Source: UMGS1696 sp964634795 (GTDB lineage: Bacteria; Bacillota; Clostridia; Oscillospirales; CAG-272). From it: a stretch of DNA of 64,000 nucleotides. Position 1 is the stretch's first letter. Each line of letters starts with the position of its first letter. The stretch covers positions 1 through 64,000 of the forward strand of contig CAZWLL010000001.1 of the NCBI GenBank assembly GCA_964634795.1, given 5' to 3'. Made by a program: the position numbers and the translations under genes. This document shows positions 25,460 to 34,776 of the stretch, in pieces. The notes beneath the pieces are model-generated. The model was not told where the DNA came from, searched no databases, and saw only the letters and a list, made by a program, of their open reading frames with translations.

Positions 25460-27133
25460 TCAGAATAATCCGACTATCCTTCCGTTATCATCTATATCTA
25501 TAGAGTTTGCCGCAGGAATTTTAGGCAATCCCGGCATCGTGAGAATACTTCCGGTATATGCGACTATAAATCCCGCTCCGGCAGATAATTTAACATCACG
25601 AACGGTTATATCGAAATCATGAGGGCGTCCTAATTTTGTTTGATCATCTGACAATGAATACTGGGTCTTAGCCATACATATCGGATATGTATTATATTTC
25701 TCATCAAGCTGTACAATCTCGGCAATAGCTTTCTTTGCGGCGGTTTCGAACACTACACCGTTTGCTCCGTAAATCTTTTGCGCAATTGTAGTAATCTTAT
25801 CATAAATGTTCATTTCGTCGGGATACAGAAGCTTAAATTCGGACTTTTTATCGCAGGCTGCTACAACCTTCTGTGCAAGATCGATTCCGCCCTCACTGCC
25901 TTTAGCGAAAACTTCAGACAATGTAAATTCAGCTCCGTTTTTAATACAAATCTCACGGAGAGTATCAAGCTCAGCGTCTGTATCTGTATCAAAACGGTTT
26001 ATTGCAACGATAACCGGTATGCCGTAAATCTGAAGGTTTTCTATATGCTTTTCGAGGTTAACACTTCCCTTTATTAAAGCATCTATATTTTCGGTTTTAA
26101 GCTCCGTCTTGGGTACTCCGCCGTTGTATTTAAGAGCTCTTACAGTTGCGACTAAAACGACAGCAGACGGTTTAATACCCGCGAATCTGCATTTGATATC
26201 AAAAAACTTTTCCGCTCCGAGATCGGCACCGAAGCCTGCTTCGGTAACAGTATAATCCGCGAGCTTTAAAGCTAACTTTGTAGCACGTACAGAATTACAT
26301 CCGTGTGCTATGTTTGCAAACGGACCGCCGTGAATAAGCGCGGGAGTATTTTCAGTTGTTTGAACGAGATTGGGATTAACAGCATCTTTTAAGAGAACTG
26401 TCATTGCTCCGTCAGCGTGTATGTCGCGTGCGAATACGGGAGAGCCGTTTTTAGTATATGCAACGAGAATATTTCCGAGTCTTTTCTTTAAGTCGGCTAA
26501 ATCCTCTGCAAGACATAAAATTGCCATAACCTCAGATGCTACTGTAATCATAAAGTGATCTTCACGCGGTATACCGTCAGATTTTCCGCCCAAACCGATA
26601 ACGATATTTCTCAATGCTCTGTCGTTTGTATCGGTAACACGGGTGAATAAAATTCTTCTGGGATCTATATCCAGAGTGTTGCCCTGTTGAATGTGGTTAT
26701 CTATCATGGCGCAGAGAAGATTATTTGCCGCGGTAATTGCGTGGAAGTCTCCCGTAAAGTGAAGATTAATATCCTCCATAGGTAAAACCTGTGAGTAACC
26801 TCCGCCTGCAGCGCCGCCCTTTAATCCGAAAACGGGACCGAGAGAAGGCTCACGAAGCGCTATTACAGCTTTTTTTCCTATTTTCGACAATGCCATGCCA
26901 AGACCGATAGTGGTTGTTGTCTTACCTTCACCCGCAGGTGTCGGGTTAATGGCAGTTACTAAAATAAGCTTTCCGTCAGGATTGTTTTTAACTCTATCAA
27001 AGCATTCAGGAGTAATTTTTGCTTTGTACTTACCGTACATTTCGAGTTCATCTTCGTTAACATTGAGTTTTTTCGCAATTTCACCGATAGGTTTGAGTTT
27101 AGTGGTCTGCGCAATTTCAATATCAGTAAGCAT
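25460..27133 (-). CDS. fhs: formate-tetrahydrofolate ligase
   Basis: 557 residues, full family length. P-loop TPAGEGKTTTTIGLG near 65-79; REPSLGPVFGLKGGAAGGG and TDTNDRALRNIV are family blocks. It makes 10-formyl-THF from formate, THF and ATP, feeding purine synthesis or the Wood-Ljungdahl methyl branch. GGGGAG lies upstream of the ATG. First gene of an operon running through tsaE, tsaB, rpiB and the cytidylate-kinase-like gene. Confidence 0.95.
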   Translation of the reverse strand: MLTDIEIAQTTKLKPIGEIAKKLNVNEDELEMYGKYKAKITPECFDRVKNNPDGKLILVTAINPTPAGEGKTTTTIGLGMALSKIGKKAVIALREPSLGPVFGLKGGAAGGGYSQVLPMEDINLHFTGDFHAITAANNLLCAMIDNHIQQGNTLDIDPRRILFTRVTDTNDRALRNIVIGLGGKSDGIPREDHFMITVASEVMAILCLAEDLADLKKRLGNILVAYTKNGSPVFARDIHADGAMTVLLKDAVNPNLVQTTENTPALIHGGPFANIAHGCNSVRATKLALKLADYTVTEAGFGADLGAEKFFDIKCRFAGIKPSAVVLVATVRALKYNGGVPKTELKTENIDALIKGSVNLEKHIENLQIYGIPVIVAINRFDTDTDAELDTLREICIKNGAEFTLSEVFAKGSEGGIDLAQKVVAACDKKSEFKLLYPDEMNIYDKITTIAQKIYGANGVVFETAAKKAIAEIVQLDEKYNTYPICMAKTQYSLSDDQTKLGRPHDFDITVRDVKLSAGAGFIVAYTGSILTMPGLPKIPAANSIDIDDNGRIVGLF

Positions 27134-27163
27134 ATTTCTTCTCCCCTGTATTTATTCAATTTA

Positions 27164-27192
27164 ATTATAACATACACATATTTTCAATTCAA
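27164..27192 (-). promoter_or_regulatory. sigma-A promoter of the fhs operon
   Basis: Minus strand: -35 TTGAAT (27187-27192), 17-bp spacer, -10 TATAAT (27164-27169). Start of transcription near 27157, leader about 24 nt. Confidence 0.75.
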
Positions 27193-27222
27193 TTGAATTT
27201 TGTGAATAAGCGTATGCTGACT

Positions 27223-27252
27223 AAAAAAAGCAAGTCATAAAAGCTTGCTTTT
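27223..27252 (-). terminator. terminator of tRNA-Arg
   Basis: Minus strand: AAGCAAG pairs with CTTGCTT (27244-27250 with 27228-27234) and is followed by a T-run to 27223. It lies just after the tRNA 3' end and upstream of the fhs promoter. Confidence 0.85.
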
Positions 27253-27256
27253 CACA

Positions 27257-27331
27257 CCCGCCCTGAGGGATTTGAACCCTCGACCAACGGAATCGGAATC
27301 CGGTACTCTATCCGGGCTGAGCTAAGGGCGG
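27257..27331 (-). tRNA. tRNA-Arg (anticodon CCG)
   Basis: 75 nt. Acceptor CCGCCCT/AGGGCGG pairs perfectly; D-arm GCTC/GAGT; anticodon arm CCGGA-TTCCGAT-TCCGT with CCG at 34-36, T33 and A37; T-arm GAGGG-TTCAAAT-CCCTC; discriminator G. The 27-43 pair is a C-T mismatch. CCA is not encoded. It reads CGG codons. It has its own promoter and terminator. Confidence 0.93.
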
Positions 27332-27343
27332 TTTTCTTTTATC

Positions 27344-27372
27344 ATTATAGCATATTTTCGCGCCAAAGTAAA
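27344..27372 (-). promoter_or_regulatory. promoter of tRNA-Arg
   Basis: Minus strand: -35 TTTACT (27367-27372), 17-bp spacer, -10 TATAAT (27344-27349). Transcription would start a few bases before the tRNA 5' end. Confidence 0.65.
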
Positions 27373-27402
27373 GTGCTGACATGCATTTAAAGATATTTTT
27401 AC

Positions 27403-27438
27403 AAAAAAAACAGTACCAATGAATTTCATTGATACTGT
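27403..27438 (-). terminator. terminator of the DUF4430 lipoprotein gene
   Basis: Minus strand: ACAGTATCAATGAA pairs with TTCATTGGTACTGT (one G-U wobble), followed by TTTTTTTT (27410-27403). It is about 20 bp after the stop. Confidence 0.88.
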
Positions 27439-27459
27439 CTGTTATTTGTTTAAATCAAA

Positions 27460-27915
27460 TTATTCTTCTTCGGAGAACTCTGTAGGATTGATGGCTGTTA
27501 CATTATATGTGTAGCAAATAGCCTGTCCTTCTGTGATGGCGGTATTGCCGGCTCTGCCTGTTTCGGGTTCTACACCGTCAACTGTGTAATACCATCTGTA
27601 GATGTTTTCATCATCGTTGGTGTTTGCGTATGTTGTTCCGTCAAATGTGAATGATTCTACACCGAGACCGTTTTCATCAACTTCACAGGGAATTTCAACT
27701 GTTTGGCAAGCTTCACGTACAGCCTGAAGAATTGTCGGCGGATTTTCCGTTGTTCCTTCTACTGTGTATGCGTAGTTGTCAAGCATAACCTCATCATTAC
27801 AAATGATGGTAACTGTGCAATTTACGCTGACTTTTTCTGCACTGCTGCAAGCGGCTAATGTTAAAACAAGCATAACTAATGCGATTGCAAGAGCCGCAAC
27901 TCTGATCTTTTTCAT
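27460..27915 (-). CDS. DUF4430 domain lipoprotein
   Basis: 151 residues from ATG 27915, preceded by GGAGG; the upstream frame lacks a binding site. Signal peptide with lipobox LAAC (Cys24). The mature part (CTVTIICNDEVMLDN... GTTYANTNDDENIYRWYYTVDG... ITEGQAICYTY) matches DUF4430 (PF14478), a small beta-rich domain related to the transcobalamin C-terminal domain, often found on surface proteins that bind cobalamin or other ligands. Ligand unknown. Monocistronic, with perfect consensus promoter and terminator. Confidence 0.8.
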   Translation of the reverse strand: MKKIRVAALAIALVMLVLTLAACSSAEKVSVNCTVTIICNDEVMLDNYAYTVEGTTENPPTILQAVREACQTVEIPCEVDENGLGVESFTFDGTTYANTNDDENIYRWYYTVDGVEPETGRAGNTAITEGQAICYTYNVTAINPTEFSEEE

Positions 27916-27952
27916 TTTAAACCTCCAAAATGTTTTAATTAAGACCATAATT

Positions 27953-27981
27953 ATTATACTATAGCAAATTACATATGTCAA
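27953..27981 (-). promoter_or_regulatory. perfect consensus promoter of the DUF4430 gene
   Basis: Minus strand: -35 TTGACA (27976-27981), 17-bp spacer, -10 TATAAT (27953-27958). Both hexamers match consensus. The remainder of the 310-bp gap to 28226 is A/T-rich, with only the hairpin at 28150. Confidence 0.8.
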
Positions 27982-28149
27982 TAGTTAAAAGCATTTATTT
28001 TTGACTAATTTAACAAATTTCGCCAACCAACTCACAGGATATTTTACTTTTATCAAAGTTTTATCAACTGCGTTCTCGTATATAACGAGATTTCTGTGAG
28101 TAAAATCACATATTTCACATATGCTTTTCATAGCATCCTTTATATAATC

Positions 28150-28191
28150 AAAACCGTTTGTTCAGCCTTATACGTGCCGAAAAACGGTTTT
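28150..28191 (-). terminator. hairpin after the penicillin-binding protein gene
   Basis: AAAACCGTTT (28150-28159) pairs with AAACGGTTTT (28182-28191) around a 22-nt loop, 35 bp after the stop. The tail on the minus strand is short in T, so efficiency is uncertain. Confidence 0.6.
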
Positions 28192-28225
28192 GACTATCGT
28201 ATCGGATACTCTTTTTTAGTTTCGT

Positions 28226-31036
28226 CTATTCGAACCAATCATCCCAGAAGTAGAAATCATCCGTGTATTGGTCATCGGAAGTGGTTTCATCACTGAAATC
28301 CACTTCATTCGGAATCGTTTCTTCTTGTCCGGTATCATTGTATTCATCTGTTTCAGCAGTCGTTTCGGTTGATGTTGATGAGTCGCCTGAATATCCACTG
28401 TCCTCCGCGGGCGGATTACCTCCCCATGGCCTGTAATCGCAATGTTTATAGCAATACGCATTATACGGAGTGCTTGCATACGATGAACCGCAATACTCTC
28501 CTTCAGACAGCATGTTTACAAAGAACGGAACTCCCCACCATCCTCCCGGTTTAACGGAAGACGGCATCTCACGATATACATATTGAGCATCCTCAACATA
28601 TATTTCAATCGGGAAACTTCTGTCCTCAACTCTGATTAATGCAACATCGGAGCAATTTGCGGGGTTACAGTTAGCACTTGCAATAAGTCCCGTTGAATTA
28701 TCGCGCTTAACGATAACATGAGTATCACAATATTCCGTAGGTGCGGTTTCACGTGTGAAATATCCTGTCTCTCTGCGCCATCCTCTCGGATCGAGATCAC
28801 ATGCGTCTGTACAAAGCTTGCCGGAGTCCTTACAGTATGTTACCTCAATAACACCGGGAGCAACCTCAAATGTTTTAAGAGGTGTTCCGCCGTTATTAGC
28901 CTCATCGATATACTTCTGATGGAGCTTTGTCATTATTGTGTCCCAAACAGTAAGTGACGGGTTTTCACCGAATGCGCTTAGTGACTGGTTCATATCATAA
29001 CCGGTCCATACTCCGCATACATAATACGGTGTGTAGCCGACAAAATATCTGTCGAAGTCGGAGCTTGTTGTACCTGTTTTACCTGCAACATCAACGTAAT
29101 TTCTGAGTGTACAGCTTGTACCTGTACCTTCGTTCATTACCTTCTGCAGCATAATAGTCATTATAGACGCGGTTTCGTCTTTAATTACTATATTTGTCTC
29201 AGCCTGGGAGTTATCGATAACAACATTGCCCTCAGAATCTTCAACTCTTATGAAGAGCTTCGGAGAATTGTATATACCGTTGTTGTCGAATATTTCATAT
29301 GCCGCTGTCATTTCCAGCAGTGTTACGCCATAGTTAGGCTGTCCGAGTGCCAATGCCGCAAGACCTTTGTCGGTAATGACTTCTCCGTTTGATTTTTCTG
29401 CGGACTCAATCAAGCTGTCGAAGCCAAGCTTGTTTTTCATAAAGTCAAATGACTTGTCTATTGTCAGCATCTGCAGAACCTTCATCGCTACTGTATTCAC
29501 GGAACGTGTGACAGCACTGTTTATAGTGGTCAGTCCGCGATATACAACAGGTAAGTTTTGCGGATACGGATCATATCCGTACACTGTTGACGATGAGTCC
29601 GTTCCTTCGTAAATAACATATTTATTAAACATTACGGGAGTATCATCCACTACGCTTCCGTATGTTATTATGCCTGCATCAAGAGCGGGACCATATACTG
29701 ACAGCGGTTTTATAGAAGATCCCGGCGGTCTTGTCGCAACCGTAGCACGGTCTGTACCGCGGTTAATTGTTTTCTGACCTCTTCCGCCGACTACTCCGAG
29801 AACATCATTTGTAGCGGGATCTGTTACAACGCACGCCGACTGCGGCTGAAGTCCTACGCCTGTTGACGGGAAATACGCTGTATCATTAGTATATATTTCC
29901 TCAAGCAGTTTTTGAACCTCGGGATCCATAGGAGTATATATCTTATATCCGCTGTTATAAGCCATGTTTATGGCAACGGTATATTCGATATTGAATTTTT
30001 CCATCAGTGCATAAGTAAGATCGGTTATTACTGCCTCTGTGTACCAGCTGTAGAGAGTCATTCCGTCTCCGAGGGATTCCTCTTCTTCGTCATGTTCGGC
30101 AAGCACAAGAGTTGCATTCTGAGCTTCTCTGCATTCCGCTTCGGTAATATAACCGTTCTTATACATTTCCTCAAGAACAACCCAGCGTCTTGAGGCGTTT
30201 CCTTCTCTCTTTACCTCCTCACCCTTTGAGTTCGTTACATAATAATCGTCTTCATGGGATTCGGGATTATACTGCGAAGGATTCTTTACAATAGATGCTA
30301 TAGCAGCACATTCAACAAGTGAAAGCTCGGATACATCCTTGCCGAAATAATAGTTTGCCGCCTGCTGAACACCGGTTTGTCCCTTTCCGAGGTAAATGAT
30401 ATTCATATAGGCTTCAAGAATTTCTTCCTTACTCTTTTTCGTTTCGAGGTTCAGCGCACGAAAAATCTCTTCAACCTTACGCTGAATTGTAACCTCATCC
30501 TCGCCTGTTATGTTTTTAATCAGCTGCTGGGTTATTGTCGAACCGCCGCCGCTTCCGCCGAAAATAAATTTTCTTACTGCGTTGGCCGTCGTAATCCAGT
30601 CGACACCGTTATGCTTGAAAAATCTCTTATCCTCAATAGAAACAAAAGCATTAATCAAATTCTCGGGCAGCTGTTTGTAGGAAACCGCGATTTTATTGTC
30701 CGCAGATGACAGGCGTTGGTCTTCCAACTCAACCGCCGTTCCGTTTCTGTTTTGTCTGTCCTCGGATGTCTCATACTCTACATAATATATTCGTGTAGCG
30801 GAATCCTGGTTCACGGTAACTATAGTAGAGGCGTCGAATTCAAGGTCCAAATAATTGTTGATATATATAGCAAATACCGTTCCGACAATAACACCGGTTA
30901 TAAGTCCTATCAAAAGCACTGTCAAAAGGATATTCATAAAATAAGAGAATATCTTAAACAGCACCTTGCCGACAATGCCGAGCACTCGCAATACTTCCCG
31001 TCCCCAATTTATTTTTGTCGTACCATTCGGGTTCAA
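28226..31036 (-). CDS. class A penicillin-binding protein (transglycosylase/transpeptidase)
   Basis: 936 residues. The best start is TTG 31036, because AAAGGAG (31044-31050) sits 7 bp upstream and lies inside the longer frame from TTG 31066. A short cytoplasmic tail and a membrane anchor (about 35-65) precede the GT51 glycosyltransferase (FVSIEDKRFFKHNGVD, GGSTITQQLIKN), then the transpeptidase with SSIK (catalytic Ser, GSSIKPLS), SVN and KTGTTSS. The C-terminal 120 residues are Cys- and Thr/Ser/Glu-rich and probably disordered or extracellular. It polymerises and cross-links peptidoglycan. Downstream of dnaE with a 125-bp gap. Confidence 0.92.
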   Translation of the reverse strand: MNPNGTTKINWGREVLRVLGIVGKVLFKIFSYFMNILLTVLLIGLITGVIVGTVFAIYINNYLDLEFDASTIVTVNQDSATRIYYVEYETSEDRQNRNGTAVELEDQRLSSADNKIAVSYKQLPENLINAFVSIEDKRFFKHNGVDWITTANAVRKFIFGGSGGGSTITQQLIKNITGEDEVTIQRKVEEIFRALNLETKKSKEEILEAYMNIIYLGKGQTGVQQAANYYFGKDVSELSLVECAAIASIVKNPSQYNPESHEDDYYVTNSKGEEVKREGNASRRWVVLEEMYKNGYITEAECREAQNATLVLAEHDEEEESLGDGMTLYSWYTEAVITDLTYALMEKFNIEYTVAINMAYNSGYKIYTPMDPEVQKLLEEIYTNDTAYFPSTGVGLQPQSACVVTDPATNDVLGVVGGRGQKTINRGTDRATVATRPPGSSIKPLSVYGPALDAGIITYGSVVDDTPVMFNKYVIYEGTDSSSTVYGYDPYPQNLPVVYRGLTTINSAVTRSVNTVAMKVLQMLTIDKSFDFMKNKLGFDSLIESAEKSNGEVITDKGLAALALGQPNYGVTLLEMTAAYEIFDNNGIYNSPKLFIRVEDSEGNVVIDNSQAETNIVIKDETASIMTIMLQKVMNEGTGTSCTLRNYVDVAGKTGTTSSDFDRYFVGYTPYYVCGVWTGYDMNQSLSAFGENPSLTVWDTIMTKLHQKYIDEANNGGTPLKTFEVAPGVIEVTYCKDSGKLCTDACDLDPRGWRRETGYFTRETAPTEYCDTHVIVKRDNSTGLIASANCNPANCSDVALIRVEDRSFPIEIYVEDAQYVYREMPSSVKPGGWWGVPFFVNMLSEGEYCGSSYASTPYNAYCYKHCDYRPWGGNPPAEDSGYSGDSSTSTETTAETDEYNDTGQEETIPNEVDFSDETTSDDQYTDDFYFWDDWFE

Positions 31037-31161
31037 ATATCTTGCTCCTTTCCGTTTAATTATCAAATAAGCGTTTGAGTTATTATAAAACTATATTTTG
31101 AATTCGATATTAACACTTTTGTATTTTAATCTGATTGTTTATTAATATTTGTAAAAATTCA

Positions 31162-34100
31162 TTATCTTATTACTACGTTATCATCTCTGAGCATATCCTT
31201 CAATTCATTTATTACAAATTCATTCGCATCAATCATAACATAATCCTTCATATACTCGTTCCTATCCGCAATATAGAATACAGCCGGCACATTTCCCGTG
31301 AATATTTCGCAGAATGCACGTGCTCTGCTGTACTCATTCGATTCTTCGGTGTTGATTCTGAGGTAAACCTTCTTTATTATCTTCGGAATTATCTTCGCAG
31401 CTTGTGAAATCGGTTCTGTTTTTTTTGCGTTAACCGTTTTTTTAGGCAAGCTCTTCTCTATAACGGGAATGTTTTCCTCAATGTCGAATTTATCGTCGGA
31501 AATAAGCGGTATTACCTTATCGCATAGGATTTTGACGTCCTCATCCTCACGTACGCTGAGCGTACCCGATACCGCGATAACGCTGTCATATGAAAGAAGA
31601 TATCCGAAGCTCTGCAGTATTTTGGGAAATACAAGTATTTCAATTGATGATGTATAATCCTCAACTGTAACGAATGCCATTTGTTCGCCGCTTTTTGTTG
31701 CTTTGTTAGTTCTCTTTGTAACACAGCCGACAATCAGCACTCTCGATTTATCCGTATATTCATTTTCGTTTTCGCCGATTATTTCCGTTTCATAATCCTC
31801 ATCGCCGTTTAATTCCGATTTGTCGGCAAATGAAGCTCGTATATCGGCTATTCTGTCGGTCTTTAAAGTAGCGATGTGCTTTTCATAGTCGTCGAGAACA
31901 TGTCCGGACAGATAAATTCCGCAGCTTTCCTTTTCGAGCATCAACTTATCTCTTGCGGAAAACTCTTTTACATCGGGGTACTCGATTTTTAAGCGATGCG
32001 GGATATCCGACTTCGGAAGTGTATCAAACATTCCTATTTGGTTTTCCAAAGAAGCATCAGTTAAAATTCCTCTTTTATCAAGAAGTCCTTCATAGACCGC
32101 CAATAACTTGCTTCTGTCGACGCCCATCGAATCCATAGCACCTGATTTGATAAGCATCTCAAGTGCACGCTTATTAAGGTCGGTTTTCTCGCTTCTTTCA
32201 ATAAAATCGTCTATGCTTTCATAATCACCGTTTCGATCTCTCTCGGCAATCAACTGACTGACAAGCTTATCACCTATATTTCTTATGGCAGTCAACCCGA
32301 AACGTATTGAGTTATTCTCAACATGAAATGATCCTCGGCTTTTGTTTATATCGGGAGGCAGTATTTTAATTCCCTGCTTATTGCAGTCCGCAATATATTC
32401 CGAAAGTTTATCGGTTGATGACAAAACAGAGGTCAACAATGCACTTTCGTATTCAAGCGGATAATGTGTTTTTAAATACGCAGTTCTGAAAGACAAAACC
32501 GCATATGCGGCGGCATGGCTCTTATTAAATGCGTAATTAGCGAAAGAAACTATATCACCGAACAGCTGCTCTGCATCGTCTTTGTCAATTCCCCTCGATA
32601 CCGCGCCGTCGATAAATGCCTGCTTTTCCCCGTCTATAACTCCCTGTTTCTTTTTGGATATTGCTCTGCGCACAACGTCCGCATGACCGAATGAGTATCC
32701 CGCAATTTCACGAAATATCTGCATAACCTGTTCCTGATATACTATACATCCGTATGTAACGTCAAGAATCGGTGCAAGAAGCGGTGTACAGTACTTGATT
32801 TTACTTTTGTCATGTCGCGCTTCAATATACTTCGGAATAGAATCCATAGGTCCGGGTCTGTATAGTGCTATTGCGGCAATAATATCGTCAAGTGTACGCG
32901 GCTTAAGCTGCATAAGCATTTGCTTCATTCCGTTTGACTCAAGCTGAAACACACCATTGCATTTACCCGCACAAATCGTATCGTATGTAGCTGAATCAGT
33001 TGTGTCTACATTTGTAATGTCAAATTGAGGCTCTTTTTCACGTATTTGATCCTCTGCATTTTTAATTATCGTAAGATATCTGAGTGCCAGAAAATCGAAC
33101 TTCAGCAAACCGAGCTCTGCGATTGTATCCATATCAAACTGAGTTACGACAACTCCGTTGTTCACGGATACGGGAACATATGACGTAATCTCTTTTTCTG
33201 TGATAACAACCCCTGCTGCGTGAGTAGATGCGTGACGAGGCATTCCTTCAATAGCCATTGCAGTATCAATCAGCCGTTTCACCTTCGGGTCGTCATCATA
33301 TATACTCTTCAATTTGCTGTTTTTCATAGCCGCTTCAAGAGTTGTGTGCAGCTCCTGAGGAACCAATTTAGCTACTGAATCCACCTCATTATACGGCATT
33401 CCGAGCGCACGTCCTACATCACGCAGTGCCGCTCTCGCCGCAAGAGTACCGAAAGTTACAATTTGCGATACATGAGTGCTGCCGTACTTGTTTTTTACGT
33501 ATTCAATAACCTCATCACGCCTGTCATAACAAAAATCAGTGTCGAAATCAGGCATGCTGACCCTTTCGGGATTAAGAAAACGCTCAAATAAAAGATCGAA
33601 TTTAATTGAATCGATATCCGTAATTCCTATGAGAAACGCAACAATCGATCCGGCACCCGACCCTCTTCCGGGACCAACCGGTATGTCATGACTTTTGGCA
33701 TAATGAATAAAGTCCCAAACAATAAGGTAATATTCACTATACCCCATTTTTGTAATGACGCTCAGCTCGTACTCTATGCGCTCCTCGTACATTTTGCGCG
33801 GATATTTCTCCGAAAAGACTATATGACCGTCTTCGGACTTTCTCTCGAGTCCGTTATATGCCAAATATTTCAAATATTCGTCAGGCTTCATTCCGTTTTC
33901 GGGTTTGTACCTCGGAAGCTCCGTTTTGCCGAATTCAAAATCGAAATTGCACATATCCGCGATTTTTTGAGTGTTATCTATCGCGTCCTTATATGCCGAA
34001 AACAGCCTTGACATTTCATCGGTATTTTTATAGTAGAATTCGTCTGTCTCAAAACCGAACGGCTTTCCGTCGGTAATCACATTGTTTGTTTGTATGCACA

Positions 34101-34761
34101 AAAGAATCGCTTGTGTCTCGGAATCCGATTTTTTTATATAATGAACGTCATTTGTGGCAACCATCGGAATTCCCGTTTTTTCCGAAAGATTTCTGATTCC
34201 GCTGCAAACTACAGGATCGTCCTTTAGTCCGTGATCCTGTAATTCAAGATAAAAATAGCCTCTTCCGAATGCTTTGTCGAGACGTCGTGCATATTCCTCG
34301 GCTTTAGTGTATTCTCCCGCAACAATGGAATGCTGTATGTATCCTGCCAAACATCCTGACAGACAAACAAGCCCCTCGGTATGTTTTTCGAGAAGCTCTG
34401 TGTCTATTCTCGGTTTGGAATAAAACCCGTCCGTAAAACCTTTTGATACAAGGTAAATAAGGTTATCCCAACCGATTTTGTTTTTAACAAGAAGTATCAG
34501 ATGAAAATTGCCTGCGTCGAACTCTTTCTCACGGTCATACATGCTGCGCCTTGCAACATAAACCTCGCATCCGATAATCGGTTTTATGCCCTCGGCTTTG
34601 CAAGCCTTATAAAACGCAACAGCACCGTACATAACTCCATGGTCTGTTATTGCCACTGCGTTATGCCCCGCAAGACGAGCCGCCTTCGGTATATCCTTTA
34701 TTCTGCACGCACCGTCGAGAAGACTGTATTCACTGTGGAGGTGAAGGTGTACAAATGACAT
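31162..34761 (-). CDS. dnaE: DNA polymerase III alpha subunit
   Basis: 1199 residues. N-terminal PHP domain starts FVHLHLHSEYSLLDGAC; polymerase active site GPGRGSGAGSIVAFL and PDFDTDF (about 388-394); helix-hairpin-helix and OB domain near 970-1060 (ILVGCVTKRTNKATKSG-like). C-terminal tail to 1199. Replicative or lesion-tolerant polymerase of the DnaE1 type; Clostridia usually also carry PolC, which is not in this window. Last gene of the long nusB operon, 15 bp after whiA. Confidence 0.95.
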   Translation of the reverse strand: MSFVHLHLHSEYSLLDGACRIKDIPKAARLAGHNAVAITDHGVMYGAVAFYKACKAEGIKPIIGCEVYVARRSMYDREKEFDAGNFHLILLVKNKIGWDNLIYLVSKGFTDGFYSKPRIDTELLEKHTEGLVCLSGCLAGYIQHSIVAGEYTKAEEYARRLDKAFGRGYFYLELQDHGLKDDPVVCSGIRNLSEKTGIPMVATNDVHYIKKSDSETQAILLCIQTNNVITDGKPFGFETDEFYYKNTDEMSRLFSAYKDAIDNTQKIADMCNFDFEFGKTELPRYKPENGMKPDEYLKYLAYNGLERKSEDGHIVFSEKYPRKMYEERIEYELSVITKMGYSEYYLIVWDFIHYAKSHDIPVGPGRGSGAGSIVAFLIGITDIDSIKFDLLFERFLNPERVSMPDFDTDFCYDRRDEVIEYVKNKYGSTHVSQIVTFGTLAARAALRDVGRALGMPYNEVDSVAKLVPQELHTTLEAAMKNSKLKSIYDDDPKVKRLIDTAMAIEGMPRHASTHAAGVVITEKEITSYVPVSVNNGVVVTQFDMDTIAELGLLKFDFLALRYLTIIKNAEDQIREKEPQFDITNVDTTDSATYDTICAGKCNGVFQLESNGMKQMLMQLKPRTLDDIIAAIALYRPGPMDSIPKYIEARHDKSKIKYCTPLLAPILDVTYGCIVYQEQVMQIFREIAGYSFGHADVVRRAISKKKQGVIDGEKQAFIDGAVSRGIDKDDAEQLFGDIVSFANYAFNKSHAAAYAVLSFRTAYLKTHYPLEYESALLTSVLSSTDKLSEYIADCNKQGIKILPPDINKSRGSFHVENNSIRFGLTAIRNIGDKLVSQLIAERDRNGDYESIDDFIERSEKTDLNKRALEMLIKSGAMDSMGVDRSKLLAVYEGLLDKRGILTDASLENQIGMFDTLPKSDIPHRLKIEYPDVKEFSARDKLMLEKESCGIYLSGHVLDDYEKHIATLKTDRIADIRASFADKSELNGDEDYETEIIGENENEYTDKSRVLIVGCVTKRTNKATKSGEQMAFVTVEDYTSSIEILVFPKILQSFGYLLSYDSVIAVSGTLSVREDEDVKILCDKVIPLISDDKFDIEENIPVIEKSLPKKTVNAKKTEPISQAAKIIPKIIKKVYLRINTEESNEYSRARAFCEIFTGNVPAVFYIADRNEYMKDYVMIDANEFVINELKDMLRDDNVVIR

Positions 34762-34776
34762 AATGTTTCTCCGATC

